Shown here: positions 46,277 through 58,015 of the stretch, piece by piece
Numbering within the stretch: the first letter of the stretch is position 1
How the letters are laid out: each line of letters begins with the position of its first letter
NCBI RefSeq assembly: GCF_046630445.1
Contig: NC_092335.1
Location: 37,644,001-37,708,000, forward strand
Direction: 5' to 3'
Length of the DNA: 64,000 nt
From: Rutidosis leptorrhynchoides
Lineage: Eukaryota; Streptophyta; Magnoliopsida; Asterales; Asteraceae
Translations under genes and position numbers: made by a program
The notes under the pieces: model-generated
What the model saw: the letters and a program-made list of their open reading frames with translations, nothing else
Told to the model about the DNA's origin: nothing
Databases searched by the model: none

Positions 46277-48431
46277 AGGGGCTCAATCGATTACCCTTGG
46301 CACCTCTACATTTTTTGTTACCAATTTGAATTTGTTCCTTTGATATGTCTCGTAATCTCTCCATCTCCTATCAAATCTCAGATTAGGATGCAGAGTGTGC
46401 TCAGGAATCGTTGGGAATTCTACTGGCGGCCTCATTGGGAATACTATGAATTCATCAACAAACTGTACCGGATCATAATAAGGTACGTGCTGATCAGGCT
46501 GTTGTTGTTGTTCCTGTTGTGGTTGTTGTTCGTTTTACATTTCTTGTTCTGGTTCTGGTGCTGGTCGTCTAGATGATGATGCTCTTGAACCTCCAGTATC
46601 GGGTTTCTGCAAAACACATTAACCACAAAATTTGTGCATCCAAATATGCATTAGTGTTAGCAAAATAACAACTTAAAACAATCACTATAACATGTTAAAT
46701 CAAAATTAAACTTATACACATTTTCACAATTTTTCACAATTATACACTTTTCAAATAAGCACATATGAAAATGTATACAAAATTCATAAGCTTTTAACTC
46801 AAATAACATGTCAAAATAGTCATTACTAATAATTAAACAAGTCTCAAATGGCAAATATATCAAATTAATCAGGTTCATGAATTTTCGACTTAAAAAGTCC
46901 ACTTTAATCTCTAAAAATCATGTTTAGGATCAATGTTTGGATCATTTAACTATCTAAACATGTTACACTACTCAATTTAGCAATAATTCATGACAAAAAT
47001 CGGCCATAACCTGTTTATATCAAAAAGCCCCAAATTGCTCAAGAACACAAATGCTAGATTTCTAAAAATTTTGAAGTTTTTGGCTTCAAATCATGTTAAA
47101 TAGCATCAATCTAGATTATACATGCATAAAATACTAACAATTTAACACTAATTACACTAGAAATTAACAAAATTGCATTAGGTAAAAAAATTGGAATTTA
47201 TCACAAAAACTAGCAAATTTATGAGTTTAGGGGTGTAATTTTTACCATTTTGCTGAAGAATGAGAATCTAGGCATGATTAGAGCAAGAAAAATGATGAAT
47301 TACGGTGAAAAATGGCGAATTTTAGAGAGGATTTTGGGGTTGATTCGTGTAAATGTGTTTGTTTGTGTTGAAGAACAGACTCGCTGTCTGTTTTGATCTG
47401 GCCAGAAATTTGCCTCCATGCGATCGCATGGAGGTATAGGGTGATTCCCATGCGATCGCATGGGTACCCGGCTACAGTGTTTTGCCTTTTTTTTTTTTTT
47501 AAATAAAACCTTATACTTTATAAAACTTATAATTAATTAAATTTTAAAAATTTGTTTTCCTTTAGGAGCGAGGGTGTTTCGGATCGATGTCCTAGTCTGT
47601 CCCTTGACATAATTTTTAAAATTTGTCAAATCAAAGCGCGGTTTTAAAAGTAAAGATTTTTGGGTTTTTTAATATTTTTGGCATACTTTAATTCAATAAG
47701 ATTAAAAATAATGATAATAAAAGTTCTCGTCCCTCCCTCGGGTAAAGCAATTTCGGTTCAACGACCTAGTATTCAACTCATGACGAATTTTAAAAAACAT
47801 ATTTTTAACTTAGCGAAATAAAGTAAATTTTTGTTTTTAAATTCAAACCAAACTTAAATTTAAAATGCATAAAATTAAAAATTCACACCAAACTTAATTA
47901 AAAATTTATATTATAAATTCACACCAAACTTATATTATATTTTTGTTTTTATACATACAAACTTATATTAAAAAGATTAATTTTTCAAATATTTACAATT
48001 TTAAATATATTAATTTTAAAAAGTTTACAATATTATTTTAATTTTTATATATTAATTTTAAAACATGGTAAAAATAAAATTAAAATTTTTTTTGGCTTTT
48101 ATCCCACTTTAATCAATCAAATATTATCAAAAATATACGCCCCTCTTTTCGGTAAAGTAATTTCGGTTCCATGACCTAATTTAACTCATGACGAATTTTT
48201 GAAATATTTTGGGTTGATTGATTAAAGATATTTATACCTTAAGAATAAACGTTAAATTTCGCAGTGATGTAATAAATTTTTGAATGATATCAATAATTTC
48301 GGTCGCCAAACCTAATTTTATTCAATACCAATTTAATACTTTATAGCGAACAAATTAGCGTTTATTATCAAAAGGTTAAAAATAAAAATAAAAAATAAAA
48401 ACTGTACAGACTTACCTGTGAGATAGTATTC
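46277..48431 (-). other. Athila region between extra frames
   Basis: Mostly AT-rich non-coding DNA. It holds a palindrome pair at 47413-47464 followed by CTACAGTGTTTTG, then a poly-T run near 47490. Short frames at 46262-46626 sit in Gln/Asn-codon-rich sequence and may continue the ORF-1-like region. The palindrome module may mark an old untranslated leader or promoter for the extra frame; that is an inference. Confidence 0.6.
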
Positions 48432-48848
48432 TTAGTGATACGATCTATCCCATTCATAAGATAGTCGGTTTAATTGATTTTTCATGGCTACATAGGCGTA
48501 ACCTCGAGCATTCAGTGTTTTTTCTTCTAAACATATGAACGGTCCGTCTCTGCATAAAGTAACAAATTCGGTGTTTGAATAGGTTTGATTATTTGAACAT
48601 TTACCTCCATGTGACCATTTTCCGCATTTGTGACATCTTTCAAGGTGTCGTGCTCTTCTTTTCGCTGCGGATTTTGATTTTCCTTTACCAAATTGTAACT
48701 TATTATCTTCGCATCTGTATTCTTTTCTTACTCCGTCCAATCTTTCTCTGATTACTGATACTAGTTCACTCGGAAGTGTGTCATTATTACGTTTAGTGAT
48801 CAAAGCGTGTAGCATTAGACCATGGTTTAGTTCACAGGAAGTCTTCAT
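48432..48848 (-). CDS. Small zinc-knuckle frame of Athila
   Basis: A 138-codon frame with a basic stretch (GKGKSKSAAKRRARHLERC) followed by CHKCGKWSHGGKC near residue 73, a CCHC-like knuckle. It lies between integrase and the ORF-1-like frame on the same strand. I do not know a named function. A nucleic-acid binding role is an inference from the knuckle and basic patch. Confidence 0.55.
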   Translation of the reverse strand: MKTSCELNHGLMLHALITKRNNDTLPSELVSVIRERLDGVRKEYRCEDNKLQFGKGKSKSAAKRRARHLERCHKCGKWSHGGKCSNNQTYSNTEFVTLCRDGPFICLEEKTLNARGYAYVAMKNQLNRLSYEWDRSYH

Positions 48849-49013
48849 TTCCTAAATAAAAATAAAAATTCAGAATGAGGGGAGAAGACTAGTTCTTTAG
48901 GGTCTGCTAGGGAAAGACCATTCGGGTTCCATTTTCGAGAACTACACGAAAACAGACAATCTAACTCTAACAGAAATACATATTATCCTTTAAAGACTTG
49001 ATTCTCCCCACAC

Positions 49014-49541
49014 TTAGTTAGCTGTGGTATCGAAATTGTGATTAACTTCGTTGTCGACTTCCATCGGACTATCTATGTAATGTTTAACTCTGTGACCATT
49101 AACTTTAAATTCAATTCCATTTGAATTTATTAATTTTATCGTTCCGTATGGGAAAACTCTTTTGACTATGAATGGTCCAGACCATCTCGATTTCAATTTT
49201 CCAAGAAATAGGTTGAATCGTGAATTGAAAAGAAGAACTCTGTCTCCTTCTTTAAATTCTTTTGAACTTCTGATTCTTTTATCATGTCATTTCTTCGTTC
49301 TTTCCTTATAGATTAACGAATTTTCGTATGCTTCATGTCTTAATTCTTCTAATTCGTTTAATTGACTTAATCGTAGACGTCCGGCTTCATGTAAATCAAG
49401 ATTACATGTCTTCAAAGCCCAAAATGCTTTGTGTTCAATTTCTACTGGAAGATGACATGCTTTTCCGTAGACGAGTTTAAAAGGTGTGGTTCCAATTGGA
49501 GTTTTGTAGGCTGTTCTAAAAGCCCAGAGTGCATCCTCCAA
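49014..49541 (-). CDS. Athila pol: integrase C-terminal part
   Basis: Frames in this interval carry [20 protein letters not shown] and [20 protein letters not shown], the integrase core end typical of Athila/Tat elements. They are followed by the C-terminal segment [20 protein letters not shown]. It inserts element DNA. Fossil part; see the whole-element entry for its state. Confidence 0.85.
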
Positions 49542-49667
49542 TTTATTGGACCATTCCTTCGGATTTGATCCTACATTTTTTTCTAGAATACGTTTTAAAG
49601 CTCGGTTGGTATTTTCAACTTGTCCACTTGTTTGTGGATGATATGCGGTGGAGATTTTATGAGTTAC

Positions 49668-51278
49668 TCAATATCTTTTGAGAACTTTCTCAAGTTGATT
49701 ATTACAGAAATGAGTACCCCGATCACTTATTAAAGCTTTCGGTGTTCCAAACCTTGCAAAAAGACGTTTTAAAAAGTTGACTACAACTCGTGCATCGTTA
49801 GTTGGGAGAGCTTGTGCTTCCGCCCATTTAGATACATAATCAATGGCTACGAGAATGTAGAGATTATTATGAGATTTTGGAAATGGACCCATAAAGTCAA
49901 TACCCCAAATGTCAAATACTTCGCATACTTGAATGACATTTTGTGGCATTTCATCACGTTGACTTATTTTTCCGGCCCTTTGACAAGCATCACAGGATTT
50001 GCAAAGAAGGTGTGCGTCTTTGTAAATTGTAGGCCAATAGAATTCAGCATCATAAACTTTTCTTGCTGTTAGTTGAGGCCCATAGTGCCCTCCTGTTGGT
50101 CCTGTGTGACAATGGTTTAAAATTTTACTAGCTTCATCTCCAAATACACATCGGCGTATTATTTCATCGGGACAACTTTTAAACAAATGTGGATCTTTCC
50201 AGAAATAGTGTTTTATATCACTGAAGAATTTCTTTCGTTTTTGGTACGATAATCCTTTTTCAAGGAATCCACATACTAAGTAGTTTGCATAGTCTGCAAA
50301 CCATGGAATTTCATTATAATCTATCTTCAATAGATATTCATCAGGAAAGTTGTCTTGTATGGCCGATTCATTTAGAACTTCTAATTCGGGATTTTCAAGA
50401 CGAGAAAGATGATCAGCGGCGAGATTTTCTGCTCCTCTTTTATCTCGGATTTCAATATCGAACTCTTGTAAGAGTAAGATCCAACGGATTAATCTTGGTT
50501 TGGCGTCTTGTTTCGAAAATAGGTATCTAAGAGCAGAATGGTCGGTATAGACCACCGTTTTTGCTAGAACGAGATATGAACGAAATTTGTCAAAAGCAAA
50601 GACAATAGCAAGGAGTTCTTTTTCAGTAGTTGTATAGTTCGTTTGCGCTCCTTGTAACGTCTTACTAGCATAATATATAGGTTGAAATCGTTTTTCAATC
50701 CTTTGTCCTAAAACGGCTCCCATTACAAAATCACTTGCATCGCACATTAGTTCAAAAGGTAGATTCCAATTTGGTGTTATCATGATCGGCGCATTAGTGA
50801 GTTTCTCTTTAAGAATATTAAAAGATTTGATGCATTCATCTGAAAAGATGAATGGAGCATCCTTTTCTAGGAGTTTATTCATAGGAGTGGCAATTTTAGA
50901 AAAATCTTTTATGAAACGTCGGTAAAAACCGGCATGCCCTAGAAAACTCCTAACTCCTCTAACATTGGTGGGATGTGGAAGTTTAGCAATTACATCTACT
51001 TTAGCTCTATCCACTTCAATTCCTTCTTTTGAAATTTTATGTCCAAGAACGATGCCTTCTTTAACCATGAAATGGCATTTCTCCCAATTAAGTACTAGAT
51101 TTGATTGTTCGCATCTAATAAGCATTCGTTCAAGATTAACTAGACATGATTCAAATGTATCACCGAAGACTGAAAAATCATCCATGAAAACTTCCATGCA
51201 TTCTTCTATCATGTAGTGAAAAATCGCCATCATGCACCTTTGAAAGGTTGCAGGGGCGTTGCAAAGTCCAAATGGCAT
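49668..51278 (-). CDS. Athila pol: reverse transcriptase, RNase H, integrase N-terminal part
   Basis: A 536-codon frame. Reverse transcriptase shows [15 protein letters not shown] and the FMDDFS palm motif, then [14 protein letters not shown] and [15 protein letters not shown], all in the form seen in Athila. RNase H includes [15 protein letters not shown] and [20 protein letters not shown]. The integrase zinc finger ([10 protein letters not shown]...CKSCDACQR) and the start of the core ([20 protein letters not shown]) follow. Ty3 domain order is thus direct. It copies element RNA and integrates the DNA. Confidence 0.92.
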   Translation of the reverse strand: MPFGLCNAPATFQRCMMAIFHYMIEECMEVFMDDFSVFGDTFESCLVNLERMLIRCEQSNLVLNWEKCHFMVKEGIVLGHKISKEGIEVDRAKVDVIAKLPHPTNVRGVRSFLGHAGFYRRFIKDFSKIATPMNKLLEKDAPFIFSDECIKSFNILKEKLTNAPIMITPNWNLPFELMCDASDFVMGAVLGQRIEKRFQPIYYASKTLQGAQTNYTTTEKELLAIVFAFDKFRSYLVLAKTVVYTDHSALRYLFSKQDAKPRLIRWILLLQEFDIEIRDKRGAENLAADHLSRLENPELEVLNESAIQDNFPDEYLLKIDYNEIPWFADYANYLVCGFLEKGLSYQKRKKFFSDIKHYFWKDPHLFKSCPDEIIRRCVFGDEASKILNHCHTGPTGGHYGPQLTARKVYDAEFYWPTIYKDAHLLCKSCDACQRAGKISQRDEMPQNVIQVCEVFDIWGIDFMGPFPKSHNNLYILVAIDYVSKWAEAQALPTNDARVVVNFLKRLFARFGTPKALISDRGTHFCNNQLEKVLKRY

Positions 51279-51522
51279 GCGTTTGTAAGCAAAAGTACCA
51301 TAAGGGCACGTGAACGTGGTTTTCTATTGATCTTCGGGTGCTATTGGAATTTGAAAATATCCGGAAAATCCATCAAGAAAACAATAGTAACTGTTTCCGG
51401 CTAATCTTTCCAACATTTGATCAATAAAAGGTAAGGGAAAGTGATCTTTTCTGGTGGCGTCATTTAATTTTCTATAATCAATACATACACGCCATCCTGT
51501 TACAGTCCTAGTAGGAATAAGC

Positions 51523-53718
51523 TCATTTTTTTTCATTTGTAATGACAGTCATGCCACCCTTCTTAGGCACGCATTGAACTGGGCTTACCCATGGACTATC
51601 AGAGATTGGATAAATTAAACCTGCATCTAGCAGTTTAATAATTTCTTTTTTAACTACATCTTGCATATTCGGATTTAGTCTTCGTTGGCGTTGCACATAC
51701 GTTTTATGACCTTCTTCCATAAGGATTTTATGTGTGCAATACGAAGGACTTATTCCTTTAATATCATGAATCTTCCATGCAATGGCTGGTTTATGAGCTT
51801 TCAACACAGAAATAAGTTGTGATTTTTCATTTTCAGTAAGAGAAGACGATATTATTACAGGTAATTCAGATTCACCATGTAAATAAGCGTATTCCAAATG
51901 GTTTGGAAGTGGCTTTAATTCTAATTTCGGAGGTTCTTCTATCGATGATTTATATCGATATCTGTCTTCTTCTTTTAGCATTTGAATTTCTTCTGTTGTT
52001 GGTTCATATCCATTAGCTATTAGTGTAGCTAACATTTCAGCTTCATCAATTGGTTCAGTTCCTTCTCCTAAAGAACATTCTCCTGTTCCTTGTAATTCTG
52101 GAAATTCTTCTAATAATTCTGCATGTGAATCTATAGTTTGAATATAATAACATGTATCATCTGCAGATTGCGGTTGTTGCATTGCTCTATCAACTGAAAA
52201 GGTAACACTCTCATCCTCTATACTTAGGGTCAATTTCTTACCGAACACGTCTATCATTGCTTTAGCCGTGTTTAAGAATGGTCTTCCTAATATGAGAGGA
52301 ACTTGAGAATCTTCTTCCATGTCCAGAACAACAAAATCTACTGGAAATACTAAAGTACCAACTTTAACTAGCATGTTCTCCATTATCCCTCTAGGATATT
52401 TTATTGATCTATCGGCTAGTTGTATACTTATTCTTGTTGGTTTCAATTCTCCAAGGTCTAGTTTAGCGTATAATGAATACGGCATTAAATTTATACTAGC
52501 ACCTAAGTCTGCCAATGCTTCTATTGAACTAAGACTACCCAGAAAATATGGAATTGTGAAACTTTCTGGATCAGATAATTTTTCTGGTATCTTATTCAAC
52601 AGCACTGCTGAACAATTAGCATTCATAGTAACAGCCGAGAGTTCTTCCATTTTCTTTCTATTTGAGATTAGATCTTTCAGAAATTTAGCATATCTAGGCA
52701 TTCCTGAAATCACATCAATGAAAGGAAGATTTACATTTATCTGTTTAAACATATCCAAGAATTTGGATTGCTCGGCTTCAAGTTTCTCTTTTTTCATTTT
52801 ACTCGGGTAAGGAAGTGGTGGTTGGTATGGTTTAACATAAGGTTTAGCCTTAACTGTGTTATCTTCATTAACCTTTTCAACTACCGGTTCTTTTTCCTTA
52901 TCTTGATCAGGTTGTGGTTCTTGTGGAGTAGGAATAGCTTCATCAGAAGTTACAGGTATTTCAGGTGGTTTAAGTGTTGTACCACTTCTTGTGGTAATGG
53001 TTTTAGCTGTTTCATTCCGGGGGTTAGCATTTGTATCACTAGGTAAACTTCTCGGTTTTCTTTCACCTATTAACCTTGCTAGGTTACTTACTTCTTGTTC
53101 CAAGTTTTGAATAGAAGCTTGTTGATTTCTAAATGCTTGAGCATTTTGTTCATTAGTTTGTTTTTGAGATGTGAAAAACTGCGTTTGAGTTTCAACTAGC
53201 TTTGTCATCATATCTTCTAAATTCGGCTTTTTATCATCGGTTTGTGGTGGTTTGTTTTGAAAATTAGGTCTTTGCTGATTATAAGTATTATTGGATACTT
53301 GTTGATTGTTAGGACCTTGTTGGTTGTTGTATGGAATATTTCGATTATAATTCTGGTTTTGATTGTAGATCGGTCTTGGCGGTTGATAATTATTCTGATA
53401 ATTATATCCAGGCCTTTGGTTTAGATATGAAACATTCTCTCTTTGTTCCATTGTTAATTCAATACTGAGACAATCTTTTGTCAAATGTGGTCCTCCACAC
53501 TGCTCACAACTAATTCGTATTGAGTGGATATCTTTAGTCATCTTTTCCATTCGTCTCTCGACAGCATCTATCTTTGCGGAAATGGAATCTAAGTCATGGC
53601 TAGAATCGGCTCTAGCTGCTTTAGATGATCTAACGATATCTTTTTCTTGGTGCCACTCATGTGAGTGGGAAGCAGTGTTATCAATAATTTTGTAAGCATC
53701 AGTTTCGGTTTTCTTCAT
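51523..53718 (-). CDS. Athila gag end, protease and start of reverse transcriptase
   Basis: A 731-codon frame. Near residue 60 is a CCHC-like knuckle, CEQCGGPHLTKDC, then a long Asn/Gln/Pro-rich region. Protease shows ADLGASINLMPYSLY and LGRPFLNTAKAMIDV. The DLGA form of the active site is common in Athila. The end is the reverse transcriptase start (LDAGLIYPISDSPWVSPVQC). It sits between gag and the main pol frame. Confidence 0.9.
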   Translation of the reverse strand: MKKTETDAYKIIDNTASHSHEWHQEKDIVRSSKAARADSSHDLDSISAKIDAVERRMEKMTKDIHSIRISCEQCGGPHLTKDCLSIELTMEQRENVSYLNQRPGYNYQNNYQPPRPIYNQNQNYNRNIPYNNQQGPNNQQVSNNTYNQQRPNFQNKPPQTDDKKPNLEDMMTKLVETQTQFFTSQKQTNEQNAQAFRNQQASIQNLEQEVSNLARLIGERKPRSLPSDTNANPRNETAKTITTRSGTTLKPPEIPVTSDEAIPTPQEPQPDQDKEKEPVVEKVNEDNTVKAKPYVKPYQPPLPYPSKMKKEKLEAEQSKFLDMFKQINVNLPFIDVISGMPRYAKFLKDLISNRKKMEELSAVTMNANCSAVLLNKIPEKLSDPESFTIPYFLGSLSSIEALADLGASINLMPYSLYAKLDLGELKPTRISIQLADRSIKYPRGIMENMLVKVGTLVFPVDFVVLDMEEDSQVPLILGRPFLNTAKAMIDVFGKKLTLSIEDESVTFSVDRAMQQPQSADDTCYYIQTIDSHAELLEEFPELQGTGECSLGEGTEPIDEAEMLATLIANGYEPTTEEIQMLKEEDRYRYKSSIEEPPKLELKPLPNHLEYAYLHGESELPVIISSSLTENEKSQLISVLKAHKPAIAWKIHDIKGISPSYCTHKILMEEGHKTYVQRQRRLNPNMQDVVKKEIIKLLDAGLIYPISDSPWVSPVQCVPKKGGMTVITNEKK

Positions 53719-53838
53719 AATAGAACCACCAGCTGCTATATCGATGTCTTAGCTTGTAGTGATGTCGCATCCTTGGTAGAATATTTGTACTATTTGACAG
53801 GTGTCTAAACCATGTTGCGGACATCCTCTTAATAACTT

Positions 53839-54615
53839 TCAAAATCTTGTCCACGCCTCATATAGAGTTTCATTCGGCTTCTGTGTGAACGTAACAATTT
53901 CTCCTTGAAGTCTTACGGCTTTAGATGCCGGAAAGAATTGTTTAAGAAATTTTTCAACTAAAACGTCCCATGTATCAATCGCCCCTTCAGGTAACGATTC
54001 CAACCAATCTTTGGCTTCTCCCTTTAAAGTCCAGGGAAATAACATAAGATATATCTGTTCATCCTCCACTTCTCGGATTTTAAATAGTGTGCAGATCCTA
54101 TTAAAGGTACGAAGATGTTCATTTGGATCTTCCTTCGGCGCACCACTAAATTGGCATTGATTAGTCACCATGTGTAGAATTTGTCCTTTGATTTCATAAT
54201 CTGGCGCATTAATGTCAGGATGAGTAATTGTGTGACCTTGGCCAGTGCGTTTAGCTCTCATTCGGTCTTCCATACTTAAAGGTTCCAGATTCTCCATAAT
54301 TGAATTTGTTGAATCGGAATCACTAGAGGATTCTGATTTAATGGTTCGTTCCTCAACAATCTCTGTTTGAATGATTGGTGGTTCCGGAGAAAAATTTAAT
54401 GGTTCAGGATCTATGAATCGTCCCTGAATATTCTCCGGATTCTCAATTGTGAGGTCGGGTTCAAAAAATGGATTATCGAAAATTTGAACTGGAGTACTTG
54501 GTTGACTGGATGACGATTCTAAAGAAAAATCAACGGCGGTAATATTTGCTAGATGTCTTGATCTAGTTACAGGTGGTGAACGTACAAAAGGTGGTGAACG
54601 TCTTGCTCGGTGCAT
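53839..54615 (-). CDS. Athila gag N-terminal part
   Basis: A 258-codon frame. The gag domain is recognisable from QCQFSGAPKEDPNEHLRTF through LFPWTLKGEAKDWLESLP to FLKQFFPASKAVRLQGEI and TFTQKPNETLYEAWTRF, the Athila/Tat form of retrotransposon gag. It is preceded by an acidic Ser/Glu/Pro-rich N-terminus. It is the first frame after the leader. Confidence 0.9.
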   Translation of the reverse strand: MHRARRSPPFVRSPPVTRSRHLANITAVDFSLESSSSQPSTPVQIFDNPFFEPDLTIENPENIQGRFIDPEPLNFSPEPPIIQTEIVEERTIKSESSSDSDSTNSIMENLEPLSMEDRMRAKRTGQGHTITHPDINAPDYEIKGQILHMVTNQCQFSGAPKEDPNEHLRTFNRICTLFKIREVEDEQIYLMLFPWTLKGEAKDWLESLPEGAIDTWDVLVEKFLKQFFPASKAVRLQGEIVTFTQKPNETLYEAWTRF

Positions 54616-56047
54616 TCACTGAATATCCTATTAGTTTTTAAAAGGAAAGAAAAAATTATATAAGTTATCCAATTAATAGACTTTTCTGATTTTGCCCACG
54701 TTTCGAATAGCCAAAAGATGCAGCAGAGGGGCAGGATTCGTTTGGTCTCAATATAATTGAGGACTGTTTGGCTCCAATAACCCGGTCCACGTACAAATCC
54801 AACTATTACTACGAACCAGAAAATTTTGATGTCTATCAATTTAACCACTTAAAATAAATTTTCATAATTTTAAGAAATTTAGATAAGAAGTAGAATAAAA
54901 ATCTATGTCCTAAAACTAGAATAGCGAGAAATAAGAAAGAAAAAGAGTGCGTCGAAAAAGGTCGAAAAAGAAAAGATCGAAAAAATAAAAGGCGTCAAAA
55001 AATAAGAAATAATAAATAAAAAATGACTTATAGAACTTAAAAACACTCGACTAACCCAACCTTATTACTATCACTAACTTAAAATTATAATCGCAAATTG
55101 AGATTACTAATTGGAATGATAATTGATACATAGGTAAAAGGCGTCTAAAAATATTAGAGCTTACAAGTAAAACTATATCCCAAATGGCAATATCTTAAAA
55201 AGGTACTAAAACTTAAAAAGGCGTCGCAAAATTCTAAATCACCTAAATCTTAGTCTAAAAAAAAAGCACTTAAGGGATTTTACGGCAAAGCCTAAAAATC
55301 TAGAAATAAAAATAACTATGGCAAAAACTATGAATTAAAACTAAATACGAGCGAAAAATACAAAAAAATTACGCTAAAACAATTAAAAAGGGACAAAATA
55401 TAAAAATATACTAAAAGTTGTAAAAAGTACAATTTTTTATAAAAAATATTATTTTTATATTATTTATTTAATAAAACTATTAATTTTACAATTTAAATAA
55501 ACTAATTTAACTAAATATAAAATAAATTAAAAACTAAAATTAAACTAAATAATAAAATATTAAAACCTAATTAGGCTTTATTAATTAATAATAATAATAA
55601 TAATACACCGTAATTAATGCAGTTAGGGTTTCCTGTTGGCGTGTCAGACACTCATGCGATCGCATGAGTTTATGCCTTCGGGCTTATGGATCGCATGAGC
55701 CAGGATTTTGGGCCAGGTTACGGGCTGCTACAGTAGCAGACCCGAGAGTTTATTATTTTTTATTTTTATTTTGCTGTGTTTATTTTTTTTGTTTTAAATA
55801 TTTATATAATATATTTTTATAAATTAAATAAAACTTATATTTTTATAAAATAAATATAAAGAAACTTTTATAGAACTTAAATATTTAACAAACTCTTAAA
55901 AATATTTATATTTTTGTTTTTCTTTTTATATTTTCGAATATATTAAAACGTATTTTTACAAAAGCGTATTTTAATAAAAGTAAACTAAAAATAAAAATCT
56001 TTTTTATTTTATTTAGCGTTGCGCTTCCGGCTTTTAAGCAAGAAAAA
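54616..56047 (-). other. Athila 5' leader
   Basis: A 1.4-kb AT-rich leader between the primer-binding site and gag. It contains AAAAGGCGTC-type repeats (near 54985, 55138, 55210) and a palindrome pair at 55651-55699 followed by GCTACAGTAGC. No gene. Confidence 0.75.
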
Positions 56048-56065
56048 TCCCCGGCAGCGGCGCCA
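56048..56065 (-). other. Athila primer-binding site
   Basis: TGGCGCCGCTGCCGGGGA on the minus strand, 8 bases inside the 5' LTR. It matches the tRNA-Asp-type site known for Athila/Tat lineages with about one difference. Confidence 0.88.
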
Positions 56066-56073
56066 AAAATACT

Positions 56074-58015
56074 TGATGTTAAAGCTAAGGGGTATAAAAT
56101 ACTATTAAATTTTACAAGCAAATACTATTAAATACGATACAATTTTACTCAAGATATTTATTTATTTATTGAATGGATATACTTAAACCTTGCTACAACA
56201 CTTATAGGCAGTGTACCTAATCGTACATAGTGTAGTTTTTAGTAAGTCCGGTTCGTTTCACAGGGAAAATCTTTTAATCAAAGCTTAACGCTATATTAGT
56301 TTTATTTATAAAAATACAAATATATATATAAGTAATATTATTATTATAAAGGGGGTTTTTAGCAGTTAAAATAAAATGTAAAATATTAAATAAATAAAAG
56401 ACTTAATTTAAAGCGTAAAGTAAATAACGATAATGAAATTGCGATAAATAAAAGTGCGATAAAATAAACTTGCGATAATTAAAAAGTACGATAATTAAAA
56501 GTGCAATTAAATACAATAACAATAAATAAAAGTGCTATAATTAGAAGTGTAATTAAATATAAAATAAAGGAAATTAAATATGAAATAAAAGAATTATGCT
56601 TATTTAAACTTCCGTAATTATGATGTCTGACGTGTTGATTTTAGTTTTATGCCCATGGGTTAATTGTCCTTTGTCCTGGATTATTTAATATGTCCGTCTG
56701 GTTTTGTCCATAACAGTCCATCAGTCATAAATATAAAGTGCGAGTGTCCTCGTCAAATTATCCTTATACCCGAAGTTAAATATTCCAACTAATTGGGGAC
56801 TTAAACTGTAACAAGATTTTAATACTTTGTTTAATAATTACACCAGGATGTCGACTGAATGTAACCCGAGGTTTTAATACTTTGTTATCAATTATGCCAA
56901 GTGTCCTTGTACATAATTTCACCCCTGTTTTAATAATTCTAGTGGCTATTAATCCATTCCCGTGTCCGGTTAAATGAACGATTATTCGTACATATAAATA
57001 CCCCGCCCATCGTGTCCGATCGAGTGTATATGGTTATTTATAGGGACGTTCAATTGTAAATCTTTATATTAAAATTAACAAACTATCATTTAGTTAAACA
57101 AATATAAAGCCCATTAATAGCCCATAGTCTAATTTTCACAAGTGTCGTTCTTTTGTCCAAACCCCAATTATGGTACAAAGCCCAATTACCCAATTTTAAT
57201 ATTTTTAGCCCAACATCATGATTACTTCGGATTAAATAAGCATAATAATAACTTAGCTACGAGACATTAAATTAAAAAGGTTGAACATAACTTACAATGA
57301 TTAAAAATAGCGTAGCGTTACACGGACAGAATTTCGACTTACACCCTTACAACATTCGCTAACACACCCTTATTATTATAAATTAAAATTAAAATTATAA
57401 TATAAATATAAATATTATACGTTGAATGAGGAGAAGAAAAAGATGTGTTTTTACGTTCACCAAACTGCGAATTTATAGGCCTGTGGGCTGGAAAATATGC
57501 TCATGCGATCGCATGGAGTTTCTTCCTCCAGGCCATGCGATCGCATGGCCAGCTGGGGAGACTCAAAAGTCTTTGTTTTTTTATTCCGACGGTTTTTAAA
57601 TATAATATAATATATATATTAATTTTAAGAATTAATTATATATTATATTATATTCATGTGCATAGTTGACTTGAAATTTTTAGTCCGTTGCGTCGAGCGT
57701 TGAGAGTTGACTCTAGTCCCGGTTCCGGATTTTCGAATGTCCTTGCGTACAATTTAATATCTTGTACTTTGCGTTTTGAATCTTGTACTCTTGTAATTTC
57801 GAGATGTTTCTTATCAATAATTGGAACCTCTTTGATTGTAATTTGTTCTTTTGAGCATTTTGGTCGTTTGCGTCTTTAATTCGTCGAATCTGTCTTTTGT
57901 CTTCACCTTTTATTATTTAAACGAATATCACTTGTAAATAGAACAACTGCAACTAAAAGCTTGTCTTTCTTGAGGAATAATGCTATGAAATATATGTTCG
58001 TTTTTAGCATTATCA
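56074..58015 (-). repeat. Athila 5' LTR
   Basis: 1942 bp. It contains the best palindrome pair (57502-57515 and the 20-bp perfect palindrome 57531-57550). It starts TGATAATGCT on the minus strand directly at the GTGGA duplication. Confidence 0.93.

Larger units (their letters stand above)
32439..58015 (-). mobile_element. Athila-lineage Ty3/gypsy element carrying a nested element
   Basis: It spans 25577 bp on the minus strand, of which 8556 bp are a nested TR-GAG element. LTRs at 32439-34413 (3') and 56074-58015 (5') start TGATAATGCT on the minus strand. The flanking duplication GTGGA (32434-32438 and 58016-58020) is itself a piece of the satellite unit. A primer-binding site of the tRNA-Asp type lies 8 bases inside the 5' LTR. 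Order on the minus strand is gag, protease, reverse transcriptase, RNase H and integrase (Ty3 order), then two extra frames after pol, a hallmark of Athila. It is broken in a handful of places. LTRs differ by roughly 1-2 percent, about half to one million years with commonly used plant rates. Confidence 0.95.
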
